A stretch of DNA of 5,372 nucleotides from Victivallales bacterium (GTDB lineage: Bacteria > Verrucomicrobiota > Lentisphaeria > Oligosphaerales > Oligosphaeraceae). Each line of letters opens with the position of its first letter. Positions within the stretch are counted from its first letter, which is position 1. Below the pieces are notes generated by a model. That model was not told the origin of the DNA, made no database searches, and saw nothing but the letters and a program-made list of their open reading frames with translations. Positions 1-5,322 of the stretch are shown one piece after another. The stretch is taken from contig JAGCSE010000053.1 of NCBI GenBank assembly GCA_017964325.1, forward strand, positions 1 to 5,372, read 5' to 3'. The position numbers were made by a program, and so were the translations under genes.

Positions 1-2707
1 AACCGCGCAGCTTGTGCGTCGTGAACGTGCCTTCCGGTTCGTATGCGCAAAGTCCGAACCATCCGTCAACACGCATCTTAACCACTCCTACAGCGTAATA
101 GGACCGACGGATCAACTCCGCCAGCCCCTCCCAACCGCCGACGGCTTTGAAATGCGGCCAGCGGGTGGCCAACTGACGTTTTTCAAAACGGAGCCGCAAG
201 TCATCCGCCGTCACGAGTTTTAATTTGTTGTGCATCATGACGACTTCATGCGCGAAATGCGGCAGCGGCGTGCAGTAGTTCGCCAACTGATACCAGTCGT
301 TGCCGTCCTGCACCCACTGCTGCCCCAGGAAGGCATGTCCATAGTACCATTCACCGATCTTGCCGCGTACGAACGGCTTGCATCGGGGGAAACGATGAAA
401 ATGAAGCCCGTCGCGACTGTACAGCAACTCATTGTAGATTTGCTGGGCGTCCGCGTCGTAGTTATAGAGCATGGCGAGCATCAGATTCGCATCCGCAAGC
501 GGCATCAGCTTCGCGCCATAATGCTGCGCGCCTTCCGAATCATTCTCAGAAGGAAGCTCCAGACAATGACGATACTGCCAGTCGATGCCGTCACGCGTCG
601 AATAGACGGTCATCAGACGGAATCCCGTCTGAAGATTGTCGTACGGCACGGCGTACGGCGGCGAGCGCTTAACCGTCTGCCCCTGAGCCCAATAGCACTC
701 CGTCCCGTCGAACGACAGCCATATACCGCCGAAATTGTCATTCGTCATGAAACCGTCGTCGAAATCCTCTTCGCCATAGTTTCCGAAATCCGTGAAGAGC
801 GGCTCTTTACGCATCATGACGAACTTCTTGTCCGCCGTCCGCCCCGTCACCCAATACGTCTTCGGCTTCGCTTTTACACATCCATAGTCCTTTGATTCAT
901 AACTATATACATAATTCAAATCACCCAAGGCGATCTTGCCGTGCTTCTGCGGATCATAAAATTCGAACTGCGTGCCCTGCGGCGCTTTCGGAAATGCGGC
1001 GGGACGGAACGGACGGAGCGGATTGACACGCTTTCCCACAGGCGGCTTCTCCGTGACTTGCATATACCCGCTGTCTGGTTTGTCCGAAACAAAGAATCGT
1101 TTCTGCCGTTTTTCAGAAAACATGCCGCCGCCATAGCCGAAATCCGTCACCGTCAGGCAATAACGGCCATCCGCCGTCTGGTAGAATTCATTTCCTGTCA
1201 TGATAAGATATTGCTCATCAGGCGTTTGGGCGATCTTATGGATTTCAGGCGGAAACACGCGTACATTCACAAGATCCCAATCGGCCAATTCGTACATGTC
1301 CGGCGTGAACATCCATTTCTTTCCTGCGACCAAACGCGTCTCAGACGAGCCCTGTTCAGACGACGTCCGCTCCACCCGCAGCAATCGTTTCAAAGTACCA
1401 TGTTCTGTCTCAAAAACCGCCATATGACGTCCGGCGGGCAGCGTCGCCAATCCTGTCAACGTCACGTCAAATCGTCCTTTCTCAAGCTGTATCGTACGTT
1501 TCTGGAACAACTTGCCCTTTTCCTGAATGATAGAGAGGACACCTTCATGAGGAGCCTGCCGATGATCGGACACGACAAATGTCAACTTGGCCTCTGTTGG
1601 ATTCCGATAGACTGGCAGGCGGAATTCCATCTGCAACAGGTCCGACAGTGGCACCATCTGTTCACGCTTTTTTGTGCTGAGCCATTCGATTTCGCGCAAC
1701 GCCACCTGTCCTGCTCCATGCGCGGCATCCAGCCTGATTCGCGCACGTTCCACAACTGTCGGCGTGAACATCCCAATGGTTACGCATTCTTCTGCATGGC
1801 GGCAGCGGATTCCTGCAAAATCCTGCGCATCCGAACAGTAATACAATATCCGCCATTGTCCATCCACAAATCCTTCCACGGCAAGGCGTTTTGGCGAAGA
1901 CATCCCATCTTCGGAACCGCCATATAATTGAATGGCAGCCAGTTCGACGGGATGCTGAAAACCAACCATCAGCGATGTTTTTTCCGAAAACAGGACGCTT
2001 TTCCGAAAATCGCCGTCGGACAACGCCGACGTTTTCGTCACATTTCCATCTGGTCCAACGATTTCCATTTCAAGGGCCGCCGCCGCATTTTCATGGTCCG
2101 CCATGCGAGACGGCAAACGATGCAATTCGAAATTGCCAATGGCGTTTCGGTTGCCGTCTGGAGCTTGTGGATTCAGACGAAAGAAACGCAGATGCGGATG
2201 CAACGCAACCGTTCCGACATGCTTTCCGACGCCGTCGATTTCGACCGTGACACGGCTTGCCGCACGGCAGACCGCCACCGACACATGATATTGCACACCA
2301 TGCTTCAACGCCAGCTTCGTACGGTCGTAAAGCCCTTCCGGATTCAGCACATGGAGAACGCCGTCCGGATTGAAATAAATCATTCCCGTGTAGTGCTGCT
2401 TTCCATCGTCGAAACCGCAACACATCGAAGAAATATCGTCAAGCCGCGTCAAATCAAAGGAATAGCCAAAATCCTCCGATTCCGACAATTCACGCGCCAT
2501 TTCCACAAACGGCCATGGCCCGCCGCGCCACAGCAACATCCTGCCATCATCCGTGAACGCCAGCTTCCGCTGGTCTTTCAATGCTCCGAAAGACGTCGTA
2601 AGGCTTTGCAGATTCGTGAAATCCGGGGCAAAACTCTCCAACGCCTTCAGCATCAATGGTATAATGGACAAAGCCATCATCAGTTTTCTTAACCATTCTC
2701 CATTCAT
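1..2707 (-). CDS. Large multidomain probable carbohydrate-active protein (LamG-like, F5/8C-like and beta-propeller-like domains), C-terminus cut by window edge
   Basis: The minus strand is open for 902 codons from the ATG at 2707 to the left window edge; I translated it codon by codon and met no stop, so the gene is 3'-partial. A hydrophobic stretch at about residues 10-20 (MMALSIIPLML), after Arg and Lys, could be a weak signal peptide. Residues about 30-200 look like a LamG/concanavalin-type beta-sandwich ending in an NFEL strand. Residues about 244-342 resemble an F5/8 type C (discoidin, CBM32-like) domain: LYGG, a VEGF-VDGQW segment, then RIRLD and LREIEW. Residues about 343-447 look like another beta-sandwich. 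Residues about 466-870 resemble the beta-propeller of glycosidase-like proteins, with repeated STRDGIDW (703-710) and SRDGLHF (764-770) strands and GEWYYGH (785-791). The segment RVDGWFGL (879-886) resembles the start of a C-terminal sandwich seen in such proteins. Polysaccharide or glycan processing outside the cytoplasm is inferred. No catalytic residues could be assigned. The exact start is uncertain. Confidence 0.85.
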   Translation of the reverse strand, partial: MNGEWLRKLMMALSIIPLMLKALESFAPDFTNLQSLTTSFGALKDQRKLAFTDDGRMLLWRGGPWPFVEMARELSESEDFGYSFDLTRLDDISSMCCGFDDGKQHYTGMIYFNPDGVLHVLNPEGLYDRTKLALKHGVQYHVSVAVCRAASRVTVEIDGVGKHVGTVALHPHLRFFRLNPQAPDGNRNAIGNFELHRLPSRMADHENAAAALEMEIVGPDGNVTKTSALSDGDFRKSVLFSEKTSLMVGFQHPVELAAIQLYGGSEDGMSSPKRLAVEGFVDGQWRILYYCSDAQDFAGIRCRHAEECVTIGMFTPTVVERARIRLDAAHGAGQVALREIEWLSTKKREQMVPLSDLLQMEFRLPVYRNPTEAKLTFVVSDHRQAPHEGVLSIIQEKGKLFQKRTIQLEKGRFDVTLTGLATLPAGRHMAVFETEHGTLKRLLRVERTSSEQGSSETRLVAGKKWMFTPDMYELADWDLVNVRVFPPEIHKIAQTPDEQYLIMTGNEFYQTADGRYCLTVTDFGYGGGMFSEKRQKRFFVSDKPDSGYMQVTEKPPVGKRVNPLRPFRPAAFPKAPQGTQFEFYDPQKHGKIALGDLNYVYSYESKDYGCVKAKPKTYWVTGRTADKKFVMMRKEPLFTDFGNYGEEDFDDGFMTNDNFGGIWLSFDGTECYWAQGQTVKRSPPYAVPYDNLQTGFRLMTVYSTRDGIDWQYRHCLELPSENDSEGAQHYGAKLMPLADANLMLAMLYNYDADAQQIYNELLYSRDGLHFHRFPRCKPFVRGKIGEWYYGHAFLGQQWVQDGNDWYQLANYCTPLPHFAHEVVMMHNKLKLVTADDLRLRFEKRQLATRWPHFKAVGGWEGLAELIRRSYYAVGVVKMRVDGWFGLCAYEPEGTFTTHKLRG

Positions 2708-2746
2708 GTTTGACAGGGATTTCCTTCATTTAGCCTTGAGCACCAA

Positions 2747-2770
2747 GTGGATGCTGCCTTATTCATCCAC
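2747..2770 (-). repeat. Hairpin, 7-bp perfect stem, 10-nt loop, in leader of the large gene
   Basis: GTGGATG at 2747-2753 is the exact reverse complement of CATCCAC at 2764-2770, with the 10-nt loop CTGCCTTATT between them. It lies about 40 nt upstream of the ATG at 2707. No T-tract follows on the minus strand, so it is not an ordinary terminator. A role as a leader structure affecting translation or mRNA stability is inference only. Confidence 0.45.
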
Positions 2771-2788
2771 AGGGAAACGATAGACTTT

Positions 2789-2986
2789 TTAGATGCCCGT
2801 GCGGTTTATGACGCGCTTCTCCTCCAATGACGGCACGGAACTTCCGTCATGATTCCCAAAAGATTTTATAAAAATAGCATAGTTTTCTAGATTATCTAGT
2901 TTTTTTAGCAACTCTAGAACTTCTAGAGCTAAGCTAAAAACTTCTACATAGCATCGTCGTCCATCTATTTCTTGTGGAACCGCCAT
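2789..2986 (-). CDS. Possible small protein, 65 aa, unknown function
   Basis: The ATG at 2986 is preceded by GAAAGG (2993-2998 on this strand) with a 6-nt spacer, a good ribosome binding site, and a promoter candidate lies just upstream. The frame runs 65 codons to a TAA. The protein starts MAVPQEIDGRRCYVEV, has a Leu/Glu/Lys-rich probably helical middle (LEVLELLKKLDNLENY), and ends EEKRVINRTGI. The first 45 or so codons are AT-rich (CTA, ATA, CGA), while the last 20 are GC-rich and match the neighbouring genes, so the frame may span a junction rather than be one evolved gene. I recognise no family. A longer in-frame start at 3145 is less likely because that version would read straight through the intrinsic terminator. 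It could also be a chance ORF. Confidence 0.35.
   Translation of the reverse strand: MAVPQEIDGRRCYVEVFSLALEVLELLKKLDNLENYAIFIKSFGNHDGSSVPSLEEKRVINRTGI
2827..2850 (-). repeat. Hairpin, 7-bp perfect stem, 10-nt loop, inside the small ORF and leader
   Basis: ATGACGG (2827-2833) is the reverse complement of CCGTCAT (2844-2850), with a 10-nt loop. Nested in it is an alternative palindrome CGGAA-C-TTCCG at 2836-2846. On the minus strand it is followed at once by TGGAGGAG. It has the same geometry as the hairpin at 2747-2770, which suggests a structured leader ahead of the large gene. That function is inferred. Confidence 0.4.
2887..2899. repeat. Odd palindrome CTAGAT-T-ATCTAG
   Basis: Perfect 6-bp arms at 2887-2892 and 2894-2899 around a single base, in the AT-rich stretch. 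It lies 12 bp from a second CTAG-bearing palindrome. It might be an operator-like site or coincidence in AT-rich DNA. Confidence 0.4.
2902..2940. repeat. Compound AT-rich inverted repeat (outer TTTTTAGC/GCTAAAAA, inner CTCTAGAA/TTCTAGAG)
   Basis: Outer arms TTTTTAGC (2902-2909) and GCTAAAAA (2933-2940) enclose inner arms CTCTAGAA (2912-2919) and TTCTAGAG (2921-2928), which are separated by one base. Both arm pairs are exact. The A/T runs at the outer ends resemble a bidirectional terminator, but the stem is AT-rich and weak. If the 65-codon ORF is real, this repeat is part of its Leu/Glu-rich coding segment. Confidence 0.45.
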
Positions 2987-2992
2987 GAATCG

Positions 2993-2998
2993 CCTTTC
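2993..2998 (-). promoter_or_regulatory. Ribosome binding site of the small ORF
   Basis: GAAAGG on the minus strand, 6 nt before the ATG at 2986. It is the main reason for choosing this start over the longer in-frame ATG at 3145. Confidence 0.4.
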
Positions 2999-3014
2999 GA
3001 TGATCTGTGGAAGA

Positions 3015-3042
3015 TATATAAATATCGTATTATGGATGTAAA
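3015..3042 (-). promoter_or_regulatory. Candidate sigma-70-type promoter for the small ORF and/or large gene
   Basis: On the minus strand TTTACA (3037-3042; 5 of 6 to the -35 consensus) is followed after 16 nt by TATATA (3015-3020; 4 of 6 to the -10 consensus). It lies just downstream of the intrinsic terminator and about 30 nt upstream of the ATG at 2986, the expected place for a new transcript. A 6-bp inverted repeat, GGATGT (3034-3039) and ACATCC (3053-3058), overlaps the -35 box and could be an operator. AT-rich DNA yields such matches by chance. Confidence 0.35.
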
Positions 3043-3062
3043 AACATACAGAACATCCAGCG

Positions 3063-3112
3063 TCAAAGAAAAACGGGGCTGTTGCTTTCCATGAAAAGTT
3101 TTGCAACAGCCC
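3063..3112 (-). terminator. Intrinsic terminator of the epimerase-DUF1611 operon
   Basis: On the minus strand a perfect 10-bp stem, GGGCTGTTGC (3103-3112) and GCAACAGCCC (3076-3085), encloses a 17-nt loop and is followed by CGTTTTTCTTT. The GC-rich stem plus T-tract, about 60 nt after the DUF1611 stop codon, is a classic rho-independent terminator. The arm sequence also resembles terminal repeats of some insertion sequences (a GGGCTGTTGCAAA-type end), but no transposase or matching partner is present. Confidence 0.8.
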
Positions 3113-3135
3113 TTCTTTACAACTATCTATGATGC

Positions 3136-3169
3136 CTAATACCAATAATCTTGAGCTTTAAGCTATTAG
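3136..3169. repeat. AT-rich inverted repeat after the DUF1611 gene
   Basis: CTAATA (3136-3141) and TATTAG (3164-3169) are inverted, and AGCTT-T-AAGCT (3154-3164) is a further perfect short palindrome. It begins 5 bp after the DUF1611 stop codon. It could help protect the 3' end of the transcript, but stems this AT-rich are weak and there is no clear T-tract. Confidence 0.3.
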
Positions 3170-3173
3170 TGTT

Positions 3174-4196
3174 TTAAGGTACCAGATTTTCGGCTCCGAA
3201 GCGGACGGGATCGTTGGCGGGCAGACCAGTCTCGTCTTCTGCGCGCTTCACGGCATCCTTCGCTTCCTGTTCGGTCAGCATCTGCGTATTCAACGAAATG
3301 CCATAGACTTTCGCAGGCGGAAGCGCACCGCCCGCACTCGCGAGATCTTCATAGACCTGCGCGACTTTCTTCAACGGAGGGAACTTGATCCACGTAAAAT
3401 CGCGCAAATGGTCAAGACCGCACTTGTGGTTCAGCAACAGATGCGTCGGACAGGAGCCACGCAGAAGTGGCATTGTCGCCGTGCTGCCCGGATGTAGGAC
3501 GGAGCCCTGTCCTTCGATGATAATCAGTTCATTGTCAGCAAGTTCCAAAACACCTTTTTCAATGGCGCCACAGGCATAGTCCAGCTTGATGGCATCCAGA
3601 GGGACGCCTTTGCCGCGCAGGACGATGCCGATCTGGCCCGTCGCGAGGAAATCCGCCTTGATGCCGCGCTTTCGCGCCGCTTCCAAGACCTTCAATCCAG
3701 CCGTCATCTTGCCGTTCGCCATATCCGTGCCGACAATCAACATACGTTTGTTGTGCAACTCGTGTGCACGACCTTTGCCGATGCCCAAGCCGCTCGGCTC
3801 CTGGCGGACATCCCAAACCCACTGGTTCGGTTTTAAATTCGGATAACGCAGACCGAGCTTGACATGCAGACCGTTCACGATGCTCATGCCTATTTCAATC
3901 GCACGATCCAGCATCGGATACCACGAATCGGGCAGAAGTCCACCAGATGGCGCCATGCCGATGACGACTGCTTGCGCCCCAAGAGCCGCCGCTTCATCTA
4001 CGTCTTTGATTATCGGCGTGTTGCCGCGCGGCAACTGCGGCATGACGTCTTTGGAGAGCTTGCCGGCTTTCGAGCTGTCGATGATTCCGAGAATTGGATT
4101 TTCCGCAAAACGGAGCAAGTCATAGCACATCTTGCCATGAGTGTCTCCATAGCAGTCTTCCATGAAAATGGCGATTGGTGTTGATGGTGTGAACAT
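3174..4196 (-). CDS. DUF1611 family P-loop protein (DgcN-like, putative D-glutamate N-acetyltransferase)
   Basis: The 340-residue protein fits the DUF1611 family: an N-terminal Rossmann-like domain (TPIAIFMEDCYG at 6-17, NGLH at 108-111) and a C-terminal P-loop domain. Visible motifs are VGTDMANGKMT (155-165; the family's GTDxxxGK nucleotide-binding loop, like BioD), ATGQIGI (185-191), and IIEGQGSVLHP (226-236). In marine bacteria DgcN acetylates D-glutamate and acts with the racemase DgcA; that role is transferred from family knowledge. The adjacent upstream epimerase supports the pairing. Start choice: ATG at 4196 lies 5 residues before the conserved TPIAIF segment, with GAGG 12 nt upstream. 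The ATG at 4220 follows a hairpin directly and has no ribosome site. The ATG at 4301 would overlap the epimerase and lacks a ribosome site. It is probably cytoplasmic. Confidence 0.88.
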   Translation of the reverse strand: MFTPSTPIAIFMEDCYGDTHGKMCYDLLRFAENPILGIIDSSKAGKLSKDVMPQLPRGNTPIIKDVDEAAALGAQAVVIGMAPSGGLLPDSWYPMLDRAIEIGMSIVNGLHVKLGLRYPNLKPNQWVWDVRQEPSGLGIGKGRAHELHNKRMLIVGTDMANGKMTAGLKVLEAARKRGIKADFLATGQIGIVLRGKGVPLDAIKLDYACGAIEKGVLELADNELIIIEGQGSVLHPGSTATMPLLRGSCPTHLLLNHKCGLDHLRDFTWIKFPPLKKVAQVYEDLASAGGALPPAKVYGISLNTQMLTEQEAKDAVKRAEDETGLPANDPVRFGAENLVP

Positions 4197-4221
4197 TCTT
4201 GATTCTAGCCTCGATTTCATT

Positions 4222-4237
4222 GCGGATGATTGTCCGC
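4222..4237 (-). repeat. Small intercistronic hairpin between epimerase and DUF1611 genes
   Basis: GCGGA (4222-4226) and TCCGC (4233-4237) form a 5-bp stem with one possible extra wobble pair, in the gap between the epimerase stop and the DUF1611 start. No T-run follows, so it is not a normal terminator. It may stabilise or process the mRNA between the two genes. It also blocks any ribosome site for the ATG at 4220. Confidence 0.4.
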
Positions 4238-4257
4238 TAAACACAATATAACTAACT

Positions 4258-5304
4258 TTATTCCAATGATTTGACAAATGAAGCACCATGCCCTGGCGCA
4301 TCGGTCGGCAGGACGACGCCGTCCGTCATGACGGCGCCGCTGGCGGGATCGTTCAACAGATTGAAATGCGAATCCAAGTCGATATGGTCAAACAATGCGC
4401 CGATAGACGCGCCAGCGGAGATATCGATGGACGACTCGCCCATGCAGCCGATCATCGTACCCAGGCCATGTGCACGGGCGACCGCTACGATTCGCAACGC
4501 CTCCGTCAGTCCGCCGCATTTCATCAGCTTCAGATTGACGCCATCGACGCGATCCGCAAGTTTCGGTACATCAGCCGCATACCATATTGATTCATCGACG
4601 AATATCGGCAGCGGACGATTCTTGAACAGCTCCGGAAGCAGGTCTTCAGCCCCCTTCACAAGCGGCTGCTCGACGTAATCCACGCCCTGCTCCGCCAGCC
4701 ATTTCATCATGATTTTTGCATTTTCAAGCGACCAGCCGCCGTTGGCGTCAACGCGCAGCCCCGCATGGAACGGCGTGGCGGCCTCTTTAGCAGCCATGAA
4801 ATGACTACGGTCCGCATCCAGTCCATCCGGCGAGCCAAGCTTGATTTTCAAGAACTTGGCCCCCGTCCGCGACAGGATTTCAGGAACGCGTTCCTTCGTG
4901 ATCTCAGGCGGGTTGATGCCGATTGTCAACGATGTCGCGGGCGATTCGCGGCGCAGTCCGAAAACGCGCCACAACGGTTGGTTGCAGGCCTTTCCGAAGG
5001 CATCCCACAAGGCGATGTCCAAAGCCGCAAGAGCACGCGGACGAATGCCGCGCTCCCGCGCTTCGCTCCAAACCTGCGCAATGGACGGGCTGTCTGGCAA
5101 TGACTCCACAAATGGTTGCAGTTCAGCGAGTCCCGTATCGCAGTTCTCGCCCTGTTCCGTTGTCGTACTCGCCAGTTCGCCGACACCCGTCTTGCCGAAC
5201 GCCTCGACGCAGACGAATAGATTTTCCGATCCTGTTATCACGCCGCGGCTAATCGCCAACGGATAACGCTTTTTCAAAAACAAACGCTTGTATGTTGCGC
5301 GCAT
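4258..5304 (-). CDS. Enolase-superfamily dipeptide epimerase (L-Ala-D/L-Glu epimerase type; DgcA-like alternative)
   Basis: This 348-residue protein has the two-domain enolase-superfamily layout: an N-terminal capping domain (to about 120) and a C-terminal TIM barrel. Catalytic features of the muconate-lactonizing/epimerase subgroup are present: KIK (K153, K155), metal ligands D186 (VDANGGW), E212 (VEQP) and D237 (VDES), and the opposite-face lysine K260 in NLKLMKCGG. DLD at 309-311 matches the D-x-D motif that, in Ala-Glu epimerases, binds the alpha-amino group of the dipeptide. The expected reaction is inversion at the glutamate centre of L-Ala-D-Glu from peptidoglycan turnover. Because a DUF1611/DgcN-like gene follows, racemisation of N-acetyl-D-glutamate (DgcA role) is the main alternative. 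The start at 5304 has AGAAGG 7 nt upstream. The gene follows an upstream partial gene by 18 bp and ends shortly before the DUF1611 gene, consistent with one operon. It has no signal peptide, so it is probably cytoplasmic. Confidence 0.93.
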   Translation of the reverse strand: MRATYKRLFLKKRYPLAISRGVITGSENLFVCVEAFGKTGVGELASTTTEQGENCDTGLAELQPFVESLPDSPSIAQVWSEARERGIRPRALAALDIALWDAFGKACNQPLWRVFGLRRESPATSLTIGINPPEITKERVPEILSRTGAKFLKIKLGSPDGLDADRSHFMAAKEAATPFHAGLRVDANGGWSLENAKIMMKWLAEQGVDYVEQPLVKGAEDLLPELFKNRPLPIFVDESIWYAADVPKLADRVDGVNLKLMKCGGLTEALRIVAVARAHGLGTMIGCMGESSIDISAGASIGALFDHIDLDSHFNLLNDPASGAVMTDGVVLPTDAPGHGASFVKSLE

Positions 5305-5311
5305 GATTCAA

Positions 5312-5317
5312 CCTTCT
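5312..5317 (-). promoter_or_regulatory. Ribosome binding site of the epimerase gene
   Basis: AGAAGG on the minus strand, 7 nt before the ATG at 5304. It fixes the epimerase start. Confidence 0.7.
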
Positions 5318-5322
5318 ATCCA

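Larger units (their letters stand above)
2708..3173. other. 466-bp region without a confidently assigned gene, partly AT-rich
   Basis: This stretch separates the DUF1611 gene from the large protein gene. From right to left it holds an AT-rich palindrome just after the DUF1611 stop, an intrinsic terminator, a promoter candidate, a possible 65-codon ORF, two CTAG palindromes, and two 7-bp-stem hairpins close to the start of the large gene. Hand counts give about 37% GC in 3061-3180, about 25% in 2861-2940, and about 51% in 2781-2850, so composition changes sharply near 2855. I recognise no complete gene, RNA family or insertion sequence in it. Confidence 0.7.

Noticed and set aside
230..2692. 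Long plus-strand open frames (230-895, 941-1927, 1928-2692) across the left half
   Set aside because: They share one plus frame whose codon boundaries coincide with those of the minus-strand gene. Its stops fall where that gene uses rare TTA or TCA codons. The translations are rich in Arg and His with no recognisable domain, while the minus-strand frame gives coherent domains over 902 codons.
235..2729. Short minus-strand ORFs (235-432, 916-1134, 1582-1776, 1662-1856, 1780-1965, 2091-2423, 2547-2729)
   Set aside because: All lie in other frames inside the large gene and lack protein-like motifs. Only the start of 2547-2729 is kept as a start or frameshift question.
2987..3145. Extension of the small ORF to an ATG at 3145 (118 aa)
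   Set aside because: The extension reads through the strong intrinsic terminator at 3063-3112 and across the promoter candidate. The ATG at 2986 has a better ribosome site.
3385..4184. Plus-strand and alternate-frame ORFs over the DUF1611 gene (3385-3579, 3586-3846, 3859-4125, 3864-4184 and minus 3559-3822)
   Set aside because: They are shadows of a well-supported family protein and show no motifs of their own.
4271..5266. Plus-strand and alternate-frame ORFs over the epimerase gene
   Set aside because: The minus-strand epimerase carries all catalytic motifs of its superfamily; the overlapping frames are low-complexity shadows.
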